Of a DNA stretch of 64,000 nucleotides, positions 32,861 through 40,830 are shown piece by piece. Within the stretch, counting starts at the first letter, position 1. The number at the start of each line of letters is the position of its first letter. The notes under the pieces are model-generated. The model saw only the letters and a program-made list of their open reading frames with translations. It was not told the DNA's origin and did not search any database. A program made the translations under genes and the position numbers. The stretch spans positions 496,001 to 560,000 of the forward strand of contig JBBCGI010000001.1 of assembly GCA_037200975.1 (NCBI GenBank), read 5' to 3'. The stretch is from Pseudomonadota bacterium (GTDB lineage Bacteria > Pseudomonadota > Gammaproteobacteria > Steroidobacterales > Steroidobacteraceae).

Positions 32861-32917
32861 ATCGGTTGATTCGGAATCTGTTCGGCTCAACGAAATTTTG
32901 GTACTAGTGATACCAAG

Positions 32918-33679
32918 TTGATACGAGCTCCCGCATCTGCAGAAAACCCAGGACATCCACGCCTTTCCAAGCGCATGGGCGAACTCGGCCTGTGCTCACG
33001 GCGCGAGGCAGACCGCTGGATCGAGAGTGGCTGGGTGAAAGTGGACGGCCAGGTCGTAAATACACTCGGCGTCCGCGTATCACCCAACGCAACGATCGAG
33101 ATCGATCCCGCCGCACGCGAACACCAGAGCGGACAGGTCACCATCCTGTTGCACAAGCCGGTGGGCTATGTCTCCGGCCAGGCAGAAGACGGTTACGAAC
33201 CTGCCATCGTGCTGGTCCGCCCGGAGAATCGCTGGGCGGCGGATCCCTCGCCCATCCAGTTTCAGCAGGCGCATCTGCGCTCGCTCGCCCCCGCCGGCCG
33301 GCTCGACATCGACTCCACCGGGCTGCTGGTGCTCACCCAGGATGGGCGCGTCGCGAAGCAGCTGATTGGCGAGGATTCCTCGGTCGAGAAGGAATACCTC
33401 GTGCGGGTCGAAGGCAACCTCACCGCCGACGGCATGAAGCGCCTGCAGCACGGCCTGACGCTCGATGGCGTGAAGCTGAGGCCGGCGCAAGTGTCGTGGC
33501 AGAACGAACACCAGCTGCGTTTCGTGCTGCGCCAGGGGCGCAAGCGCCAGATCCGCCGCATGTGCGAACTCGTGGGTCTTTTCGTGACCGGACTGAAGCG
33601 CGTGCGCAGCGGCAACGTCCCGTTGGGAGGATTGCCGGTAGGCAAGTGGCGGTACCTGCGTCCCGACGAGAAATTCTAA
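32918..33679 (+). CDS. rluF: RsuA/RluF-family pseudouridine synthase
   Basis: 253 aa. The N-terminal S4 RNA-binding domain begins at RLSKRMGELGLCSRREADRW, so the start must lie upstream of the ATG at 32975; only TTG 32918 fits. The catalytic Asp is in PAGRLDIDSTGLLVLTQDG, and the C-terminal signature is GRKRQIRRMCELVGLFVTGL. Family members modify 23S rRNA (RluF: U2604; RluB/RluE: others). The S4 domain and FVTGLKRVR favour RluF, with moderate certainty. The gene is convergent with the methyltransferase, 11 nt apart. Confidence 0.82.
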   Translation: MIRAPASAENPGHPRLSKRMGELGLCSRREADRWIESGWVKVDGQVVNTLGVRVSPNATIEIDPAAREHQSGQVTILLHKPVGYVSGQAEDGYEPAIVLVRPENRWAADPSPIQFQQAHLRSLAPAGRLDIDSTGLLVLTQDGRVAKQLIGEDSSVEKEYLVRVEGNLTADGMKRLQHGLTLDGVKLRPAQVSWQNEHQLRFVLRQGRKRQIRRMCELVGLFVTGLKRVRSGNVPLGGLPVGKWRYLRPDEKF

Positions 33680-33690
33680 CTACCTTGCTC

Positions 33691-34860
33691 TCAGCGTGCC
33701 GCCAGCCGCCAGAGCGAGGTGATTTCAGCCGCGCGTGCGATATGCAGCGGATCCGTTTTGTCAGCCGCTCGCGGATGTCGCGGCGGCACATCGTTCCGGC
33801 CCAGCACGCGCAAATCCGCCGTCTCGAACTCGCCTAACAACTGCGCGCGCGTCCTCAGGCCCAGATGCTCCGCCAGGTCGGAAAGGATCAACCATCCTTC
33901 ACCTCCCGGCGCGAGATGCCCGGGCAGCGCCCGCAAGAATCCGCGCAGCATCCGGCTTTCGGGATCGTAGATTCCGTTTTCCATGGGCGAACTCGGCCGC
34001 GCGGGAATCCACGGCGGATTGCAGACCACGAGCGCCGCGCGACCCTCGGGAAAAAGGTCCGCCTGCACGACATCGATGCGTTCGCTGAGCCCGAGCTGTC
34101 GAATGTTCTCACGCGCACAAAGCAACGCGCGTGGATCGAGATCGGTCGCGACCACGCGTTCGATGCCACGCCGTGCCAATACCGCCGCGAGCACTCCGGT
34201 GCCCGTGCCGATATCGAAAGCGACGCGTGCCGAAGCGCACGCAGCGGGCAGCGGCGTGGTGCTGACCAGGTCCACGTACTCGCGGCGGATCGGCGCAAAC
34301 ACGCCGAAGTGCGGATGAATCCGGCCGCCGGCTTCTGGAATCTCGATGCCTTTCGTGCGCCACTCGTGCGCACCGATCACGCCGAGCAAGGCTCGCAGCG
34401 ATGTGACTGAGGCGGTTTCCGCGGGACCGTAGGCTTCCGCGCAGGCTGGCCGGATATCGGGCGCCCTTCGCAATGGGATCGAGTAGTCAGCGTCGAGCGG
34501 AACTAACAACGCGTTGAGCGTGCGGGCCCGTTGCGACCTGGCTTGCCGGTAGAGATGGAAAACGTCGGCGGAGCTTGCGCTCGAAGCGGCGGCTGACGTT
34601 CTCGCTCCGCGTTTGCGACGATCCGCGCGATTCCCCAACGCAGTCAACATCTGGCGAGCCTCTTGAAAATCCCCGCGCCAGAGCAGCGCGGTCCCCTGGC
34701 AGGCGAGGCCATACGCCTCGTCCGCGGTCATTTTCCCGTCGGCAACAACGACGTGCGTAGCGGGCAGCGCCCCGCTATGGGAACGCCACCGCGCCTCGAA
34801 GGCTTTGCCGTCTTCGAGCCAGCGAATGATCGGCAGAGAGTCCATGGAAGCGTCGATCAC
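33691..34860 (-). CDS. Class I SAM-dependent methyltransferase (NPPW motif)
   Basis: 389 aa from GTG 34860, which overlaps the DUF5062 stop by 4 nt (GTGA); ATG 34845 is possible. Motif I is FDIGTGTGVLAAVLA (about residue 215), an acidic VVATDLDPRAL loop follows, and motif IV is VVCNPPWIPARPSS, the N-P-P-(Y/W) signature of methyltransferases acting on planar nitrogens of Gln or nucleobases. The N-terminal 170 residues are distinctive. It is likely an RNA- or protein-modifying enzyme related to PrmC/RsmC; the target is unknown. Confidence 0.75.
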   Translation of the reverse strand: MIDASMDSLPIIRWLEDGKAFEARWRSHSGALPATHVVVADGKMTADEAYGLACQGTALLWRGDFQEARQMLTALGNRADRRKRGARTSAAASSASSADVFHLYRQARSQRARTLNALLVPLDADYSIPLRRAPDIRPACAEAYGPAETASVTSLRALLGVIGAHEWRTKGIEIPEAGGRIHPHFGVFAPIRREYVDLVSTTPLPAACASARVAFDIGTGTGVLAAVLARRGIERVVATDLDPRALLCARENIRQLGLSERIDVVQADLFPEGRAALVVCNPPWIPARPSSPMENGIYDPESRMLRGFLRALPGHLAPGGEGWLILSDLAEHLGLRTRAQLLGEFETADLRVLGRNDVPPRHPRAADKTDPLHIARAAEITSLWRLAAR

Positions 34861-35117
34861 TTCAACAATGGGTGATCTTCCGGGAGCTGCTTCGAATACC
34901 AAATGGCCAGCTTGTGCCGCATGGTGTTCTCGGCAACTTGATCCTCGGGCAGCGGCTGGATCAGCTTGTCGTGCACCAGCAGCCGGTACACGTAGAGCAG
35001 CTTCTGGCTGGCGGAATCCGTCGGCTCGAATTCAACGGCGCCGCGTTCTTGCGCGTATTTCATGGCCGCGAGCAACCCCGCCTTGAACAGCTCGGCCTCG
35101 TGTTTCAATTTCTTCAT
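34857..35117 (-). CDS. DUF5062 family small protein
   Basis: 86 aa, cytoplasmic and helical, with the conserved YVYRLLVHDKLIQPLPEDQ and RHKLAIWYSKQLPEDHPLLK segments of DUF5062, a family known from gammaproteobacteria such as Vibrio. The function is unknown. It is translationally coupled to the methyltransferase by a 4-nt overlap. ATG 35117 follows GAGAAG. Confidence 0.8.
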   Translation of the reverse strand: MKKLKHEAELFKAGLLAAMKYAQERGAVEFEPTDSASQKLLYVYRLLVHDKLIQPLPEDQVAENTMRHKLAIWYSKQLPEDHPLLK

Positions 35118-35293
35118 CGCTTCTCACTCCTCATGCCAGTCTAACGCGAAGTGACCTGCAATCCCGCGCAATGAACCGCGGCATTCCAACTGAAATCGTG
35201 GCGGGCTCCCATGAAACACGCCACGCGCAATTCTGCGCGAGCATTTCAAGCTCCCGGAGCGTGAACGCTTCAACACGGTTTGGAAGCATTGCC

Positions 35294-36043
35294 ATGTCAA
35301 GCATCAACACCCATGCAAATCGAGTCGCAGTCGTCACCGGCGCGGCACGCGGAATCGGACAAGCGATCTCTCGCCAGCTGGGCGAGCGCGGCGCGAAGCT
35401 GGTACTCGTCGACCTCGAGGCGGCGACCGAAACCGCATCGAAACTGTCGGCGTCGGGAGCCGAAAGCCTGTGCGTGAACGCCGACGTCTCACTACCGGAA
35501 GACTGGGAGCGCATCGCGGCGATGACGATCGAGCGTTTTGGCCGCGCCGACATCCTGGTCAACAACGCCGGCATCTATCCGTTCGCCGAATTCGACAAGC
35601 TGACCTACGAATTGTGGTCCCGGGTGCTGCGCGTGAATCTCGACTCGCAGTTCCTTGGCGCGAAGGCGTTGGTGCCGTTGATGCAACGCAATGGCTGGGG
35701 ACGTATCGTCAATGTGTCGTCCAACTCCATTGCCATTGCGGCGACCGGGCTCAGCCACTACATGGCGAGCAAGATGGGAGCGATCGGCCTGACGCGCGGC
35801 CTCGCAAACGACGTAGCGCCGCTCGGCGTCACCGTGAATGCCGTCTGCCCGGCGCTCACGGACACCCCGGGGCAGAGGTCCCGTCCGCGCGCGGAGCTCG
35901 AAGCGGTGGCCGGCCTTCAGGCCATCAAGAGAATCGCGCAGGCGGATGACATCGTCGGCCCCATCCTTTTCCTGACCAGCGATGACGCAGGTTTCATGAC
36001 CGGCCAGACGCTCGTGGTCGACGGCGGCATGTTCAAGCTCTGA
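35294..36043 (+). CDS. Short-chain dehydrogenase/reductase (SDR)
   Basis: 249 aa from ATG 35294 (GGAAG, 8-nt spacing); the longer frame to 35171 lacks SDR features. Cofactor motif VVTGAARGIGQAI, DILVNNAGIYPFAE, catalytic Ser in NVSSNS and Tyr-x3-Lys in SHYMASK. The ending FMTGQTLVVDGGMFKL is typical of classical FabG-like SDRs. An Asp after the second strand (VDLEAAT) suggests NAD preference. The substrate is unknown. Confidence 0.88.
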   Translation: MSSINTHANRVAVVTGAARGIGQAISRQLGERGAKLVLVDLEAATETASKLSASGAESLCVNADVSLPEDWERIAAMTIERFGRADILVNNAGIYPFAEFDKLTYELWSRVLRVNLDSQFLGAKALVPLMQRNGWGRIVNVSSNSIAIAATGLSHYMASKMGAIGLTRGLANDVAPLGVTVNAVCPALTDTPGQRSRPRAELEAVAGLQAIKRIAQADDIVGPILFLTSDDAGFMTGQTLVVDGGMFKL

Positions 36044-36093
36044 GGGGCCGCAAGCTTTGGTTCAAGGCTACGTAATTCGACGGGGCTCGATCG

Positions 36094-36819
36094 CTAGTTA
36101 GTCCCCGGCAATTCGACGAACCTGCGCGTCTCGCGGAAGGTCACCACCTTGCAATCGCCGCCGATCCGCGACGACGAGCGTGCCGGGCGCGAAACGCCCA
36201 GCGCCGGAATTCCAAGAAAATACGCCATGCGCACCAGGTCCGCGAAAGACGCAGCCTGCATCTTCTGCATGATTCGCCGGCGATGAACCTGGATCGTGAT
36301 CTCGGTGACACCCAGCTCGGCCGCCGACTGTTTGTTGAGACTCCCGCCGGCGACCAGCGGCAGCACCTGCCGCTCGCGATGCGTGAGTGTCGCGAGTCGC
36401 TGGCGCAATTCGATCTCCCGCGCTCGCTCGACCCGCATGATCCTGTCCAGATCGAGCGCAGCCCTGACTGCACGCAGCATGGTGTGCGGCTGCAGGGGAG
36501 TCGTCAGGAAGTCCAGCGCGCCGGCCTTGAGCGCGCGAACGGAATACACGACGTCCGCCTGCTGGGTCACGAACAGGACCGGTGGGCATGCGCCCGCGAG
36601 CTGCAGCTGCAGATCGAGCCCGCACATATCGGGCAACACGACGTCCAGAATGACGCAGCCGGGCGCATCCCGTTCCGGATACTGTAGATAGGCGGCGGCC
36701 GTCTCGAACGTAATGGCGTATATGCCCTGTGCGTAAAGCACTTGTTCGAGACCGGACCGCACCACCTCGTCGCCACTGACGATGAACACGGTCTGGTGAC
36801 TTCGATCGATGATTTCCAT
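36094..36819 (-). CDS. FixJ/LuxR-type response regulator lacking the conserved Lys
   Basis: 241 aa from ATG 36819; the open frame upstream overlaps the next regulator. The receiver domain has phosphoacceptor Asp59 (VILDVVLPDMCG), but the usual KP motif is TP (FLTTPL, Thr107). The acidic pocket reads SGDEVV. The C-terminal LuxR HTH is at about residues 145-205 (LTHRERQVLPLVAGG, TEITIQVHRRRIMQKM). Loss of the Lys may alter phosphorylation-dependent switching. It is the last gene of the kinase-kinase-regulator-regulator cluster. Confidence 0.83.
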   Translation of the reverse strand: MEIIDRSHQTVFIVSGDEVVRSGLEQVLYAQGIYAITFETAAAYLQYPERDAPGCVILDVVLPDMCGLDLQLQLAGACPPVLFVTQQADVVYSVRALKAGALDFLTTPLQPHTMLRAVRAALDLDRIMRVERAREIELRQRLATLTHRERQVLPLVAGGSLNKQSAAELGVTEITIQVHRRRIMQKMQAASFADLVRMAYFLGIPALGVSRPARSSSRIGGDCKVVTFRETRRFVELPGTN

Positions 36820-36967
36820 CACAGCGTGCCTCGTGGTCCATGCGAGCCAGCTCGCGATGGACGAATCGTCAGGGAACGCCTGAATTTTCTGTAGCCCGGA
36901 ACCAGTGCGCCAACGGGCCCCTCGATCAGGGGGTCGGCGCCTCACGCCGGCGGAAGAACTCCGACGG

Positions 36968-37618
36968 CTAAAGCTCGAGAATGCCGCGCGCAATCGCGAT
37001 CGCAACCGCGTGCGACCGGTCGCTGGCATTGAGTTTTGCCATGACGCTCTTGAGGTAACCCTTCACCGTCTCCTCCGACAGCGAAAGCCGGGCGGCGATC
37101 TCCTTGTTGCTGAGCCCGGACGCCACCCCGCGAACGACGTCGATTTCACGCTCGCTGAGATCCTCACTTCCGACGTGCTCCGCAATGGCGAGCGCGACTT
37201 CGCTCGGCACGTAGCGTTTACGCTGATGGGCGGCACGAATGGCGTGCATCAGGTCCTTGCGCAGCGAGCTCTTGAGCAGGTATCCGAGCGCCCCCGCCTT
37301 CAGCGCACGCATCGCCAGCACGTCGGCGTTGTAGGTAGTCAGCACGACGATGCGCGCGTCGGGAAATTCCTCGCGAATCGCGACGATCGTATCCACGCCG
37401 CCCATGACCGGCATGTTGAGGTCGAGCAGCGTGACGTCCGGCCGCAAGGCGCGATACTGAAGTAGCGCCTCGCGTCCATTGCTTGCTTCACCGACGAACT
37501 CCATGTCGGGCTGCGCCTGGACCGACAGCGCAATGCCGTCGCGGATCATGGGGTGATCGTCTGCGGCGAGTATCCGGATGCGGCCCGAGGTCGAGGGCGT
37601 CAGTGGCGGCGTCGACAA
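36968..37618 (-). CDS. NarL-family response regulator
   Basis: 216 aa. It starts with TTG 37618 after GGAG (8-nt spacing); no ATG fits. The receiver has Asp20-Asp21, phosphoacceptor Asp66 (LLDLNMPVMGG) and the Lys in GYLLKSS. The LuxR HTH is complete (DLSEREIDVVRGVASG, LSLSEETVKGYLKSVMAKL). It is the natural partner of the two HisKA_3 kinases encoded immediately upstream on the same strand, since NarL regulators pair with HisKA_3 kinases. Confidence 0.88.
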   Translation of the reverse strand: MSTPPLTPSTSGRIRILAADDHPMIRDGIALSVQAQPDMEFVGEASNGREALLQYRALRPDVTLLDLNMPVMGGVDTIVAIREEFPDARIVVLTTYNADVLAMRALKAGALGYLLKSSLRKDLMHAIRAAHQRKRYVPSEVALAIAEHVGSEDLSEREIDVVRGVASGLSNKEIAARLSLSEETVKGYLKSVMAKLNASDRSHAVAIAIARGILEL

Positions 37619-37745
37619 GGAACTATCTCCTCGAGGCCGGTGAACACCGGCCGGTCCCAGAAATCACGCATTTGCTCACAGCTCCACGTCGCCGTCACGA
37701 CCCGATAGGGGGTGTTGTGATCGCCCGTATCGTGGGTACGGGGGC

Positions 37746-40700
37746 TCAGGCCCAGTCGGTCGAGCCGGAGTCAATACGGGAAACCCCTTTGAAGGCGACC
37801 TTGCCGGGGATATGTAACTCGATGGTCGTCCCTTCATCGGGCCTGCTCGTAACGAGAAGCCGTGCGCGAATGCGTGCTGCCCGCTCTTGCATGCCCTTCA
37901 GTCCCCAATGTCCTGCGGGCGCAAGTTTGCGCGAGTCGAAACCCTGGCCGTCATCCTTCACTTCAAGCAGCACTGACGAACGCCCGTAAGCGATCCGCGC
38001 ATCGATGCGCGTCGCATGCGCGTGACGGAATGCATTCGTGATCGCTTCGGCGGCGATTCGGAAAGCTTCCTCGCGCACCACGGGATGCAGCTCGCGCGGG
38101 CTCCCCTCGACCGACAACTCGAAGCGCGCGCCAAGATCGCGCATCATTTCGCTGCCTAACAAACGCAGGGCTTCGGGCAGGTCGCCATCCTCGATCGTCG
38201 AGGCGCGCAGGTTCGTCACCTTGCGTCGGCCGTCTACCAGTACCTCGTCCGCGCGCTCGAGTGCGTCCTCCATGAGCGCGCGCGCGGGCTCGTGCGCAGG
38301 AATGCGGTCCATCGCGAGCTGGAAGCGCAGCATGAGCCCCTGCACGCCCTGCAGGAACGTGTCGTGCAGATCGCGCGCGATGCGCTCGCGCTCCACGATG
38401 CGTTCTTCGAGCCGCAAGCGCAGTTGTGTCTTCGCCTGCCGTAGCCACCATGAAAACACGAGCAGCAGCAGACCCAGTGCGCCCAAAACCCAGAGAGCGG
38501 TGAACCACCCCGTTTGCGTAAACGTGGGCGGAACCAAGAGATCGATGGCGGCCCCGGTCTTGTTCCACAGGCCATCATTGTTGGACGCAATCACATGAAA
38601 GCGATACCGCCCCGGTTTGAGGTCGTTGTAAAACGCCTGACGACGCGTGCCGACGTCCTGCCAGGCCGACTCGTGACCTTCGAGCCGGTACTTGAAGTGA
38701 ACGCGCTCGGGAACGGTGAGACTCAGCGCGGTATAAGCGATCTCGAGATTGCGCGTTTTGGCAGGCAGCCTGAGCGCACCGCTCAACGTGAAGGCATCGT
38801 GGTTCGTGCCGTCGGCTTGAACGGATTTCACGTACACCGTGGGAATGATCGTATTGCGGGGCCGGTACCCAGGGTCAGTCCAGGCGACGCCGTCACCGGT
38901 GGTGAACCAGACCTTTCCGTCGTTGCTGATCGCCAGCGTTGGCACCGGTCGGAGGGAGACCGGCGCACCGGGCATTCCATCGAGAGAATCCAGCACGGTG
39001 CCCGTGACAGCGTGAGCTGGATTCGTGCCCAGTTTCGCGATTTCTGCGGCGTCGAGATGAACTGCACCGTCGGCAGTATTCAGCCAGACGTCGCCTCCGG
39101 GAAGCTCGGCGATGCCGGTGACTGCCGCGAGTCGCAGATTTGCAGCACTGACAACGGGATGGAAAGCCGCTCCGTCGAACCATACGAGTCCGCGCTCGCT
39201 TCCCACCCACACTCGGCTTCCACGAACCGTCACTGCGAGAACGGCGCCGCCATCGAGACCGTGCGCCGCGCCGAAAAGCGTGACTCGACCGTTCTCGAGT
39301 CGGGCCAACCGGCCATCCACGTACCCCAACCACAGCCGCCCCTGTTCATCGGACTTCAATACGGTGGCGGGCCCCGCAGGAAGGCCGCCGGAGCCGCCCC
39401 GCGGAATCCATTCATTGCCTTCCACCCGATAGACGTCGCCGCGCACGACGGAAACCCACAGCGCACCCTCACGATCCATGGCCATCGCCTGGATACTTCC
39501 CGAGCCGGCGCCCGGAGATCTCAACTCCGACGGGCGTTTGATGGAACGCCATCGGCCGTTTCGCAGATTCCAGATGCGGTCGAGCGAACCGATCCACAGG
39601 TCACCCCGCGGGTCGGTATAGAAGCAGGTGAACTCCTGCTCCGTGGCGGCCCCGGGCGGCGGCTCTACCGGAATGAGCCGTGACCCCGTGGAGCGGAAAA
39701 GAGCCTTGCGCACGGTGCCGATCCAGACGCCGTCGGCTCCGGTAGCCATGGTGGAAGGACCGAGTGGCAGCGCGACCCTGATCACGGCCGGTTCGCGCAA
39801 CCTGATGAGCCCGGCTGAAGTGCCGAGCCAGATGTTTCCCTCACGATCCTCGAGCGTAGAGTTGGTGAAGTACGCGCGCTGCCCCCGGATCTCTGACGGC
39901 TCTTCGTCCCCGGTGATCTCGCTCCCGGCGCGATCGGATAGCTGCAGCCGACGGACGCGTTTGTTGGTGACCAGCCATAAATATCCATGTTGATCGAAGA
40001 GGCCAGGCGTCAGGATTTCTGTGCCGCTCGAATCCAGCCTGACGATGACCTTTCTCCCTTGCGCCGGCGCGCGCAGCGAAACGGTCTTCTCGTCCTCCTG
40101 CGACACCGCCCATGCGACGTCGTGTGGAGGCTGCAATAACAAATGCGACCTCATGGTCCCCGGCAGCACCGTGCCGGTGTCTTCGAAACGATGCGTGCCC
40201 GGCCGCAGGACGAGGATGGAGCGACCCGAGATCGCCCAGAGCGTTCCCGACCGGTCCGCCAGGAAAGAGTTGACACCCTGTGGCGCGTTCCATTCCGCGC
40301 TGGGCGCGATCCATTCTCCATCGTCGAGGAAAAACACACCGCGCGTCGTGGCCGCCCACAAAGTTCCGGCCGCATCCCTTGCGAAATCGACCACGGTGTT
40401 GCGCGGCAATCCTTTCGCGTAGTGCGTAAACCGGCCGTCCTTGATGAAAGTTGCACCGCCGAACGTATAACCAACCCACAGGCCCCCTTCCGGAGGCGCC
40501 CACAAGGAGTAGACATTGTTGGAAAGCAGTTGCCCCTCGCCGAGCCCGACGTGCTCGAACTGAACGCCATCGAACCGGAATAGTCCGGTGGCGGTACCCG
40601 CCCACAAGTAACCGTCGGCAGACTGCTCGATCGTGACGATGCCGCTCAGTGCGCCATCTCCCGCTGGCCACTCGGTGGAATACAACTGGTCGACGGCGAC

Positions 40701-40793
40701 ACGCGGCGAGACTGCATGCAGCGGCGCGCACGACAGCAGTGCGGCGAGCGAAAACAGGAGTACGCGCGACCGGTGGCATGAAGAAAGCGACAT
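37746..40793 (-). CDS. Hybrid-free propeller histidine kinase (copy 1)
   Basis: 1015 aa from ATG 40793. It has a signal peptide, then a two-component-regulator propeller region (about residues 30-680, many WxG repeats such as DGYLWAGTATGLFRFDG). A Y_Y_Y beta-sandwich follows (VHFKYRLEGHESAW). There is one membrane helix at about 775-795, a HisKA_3 dimerisation domain with His810 (IARDLHDTFLQG), and an HATPase domain (EAITNAFRHAHA, DDGQGFD, GLKGMQERA). It is likely a periplasmic sensor of a carbohydrate or similar ligand. A close paralog lies 38 nt upstream; both face NarL-type regulators. Confidence 0.88.
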   Translation of the reverse strand: MSLSSCHRSRVLLFSLAALLSCAPLHAVSPRVAVDQLYSTEWPAGDGALSGIVTIEQSADGYLWAGTATGLFRFDGVQFEHVGLGEGQLLSNNVYSLWAPPEGGLWVGYTFGGATFIKDGRFTHYAKGLPRNTVVDFARDAAGTLWAATTRGVFFLDDGEWIAPSAEWNAPQGVNSFLADRSGTLWAISGRSILVLRPGTHRFEDTGTVLPGTMRSHLLLQPPHDVAWAVSQEDEKTVSLRAPAQGRKVIVRLDSSGTEILTPGLFDQHGYLWLVTNKRVRRLQLSDRAGSEITGDEEPSEIRGQRAYFTNSTLEDREGNIWLGTSAGLIRLREPAVIRVALPLGPSTMATGADGVWIGTVRKALFRSTGSRLIPVEPPPGAATEQEFTCFYTDPRGDLWIGSLDRIWNLRNGRWRSIKRPSELRSPGAGSGSIQAMAMDREGALWVSVVRGDVYRVEGNEWIPRGGSGGLPAGPATVLKSDEQGRLWLGYVDGRLARLENGRVTLFGAAHGLDGGAVLAVTVRGSRVWVGSERGLVWFDGAAFHPVVSAANLRLAAVTGIAELPGGDVWLNTADGAVHLDAAEIAKLGTNPAHAVTGTVLDSLDGMPGAPVSLRPVPTLAISNDGKVWFTTGDGVAWTDPGYRPRNTIIPTVYVKSVQADGTNHDAFTLSGALRLPAKTRNLEIAYTALSLTVPERVHFKYRLEGHESAWQDVGTRRQAFYNDLKPGRYRFHVIASNNDGLWNKTGAAIDLLVPPTFTQTGWFTALWVLGALGLLLLVFSWWLRQAKTQLRLRLEERIVERERIARDLHDTFLQGVQGLMLRFQLAMDRIPAHEPARALMEDALERADEVLVDGRRKVTNLRASTIEDGDLPEALRLLGSEMMRDLGARFELSVEGSPRELHPVVREEAFRIAAEAITNAFRHAHATRIDARIAYGRSSVLLEVKDDGQGFDSRKLAPAGHWGLKGMQERAARIRARLLVTSRPDEGTTIELHIPGKVAFKGVSRIDSGSTDWA

Positions 40794-40830
40794 GAGTTTC
40801 CCGAGTGTCGGGCTCGTATTGCGCACGTAC

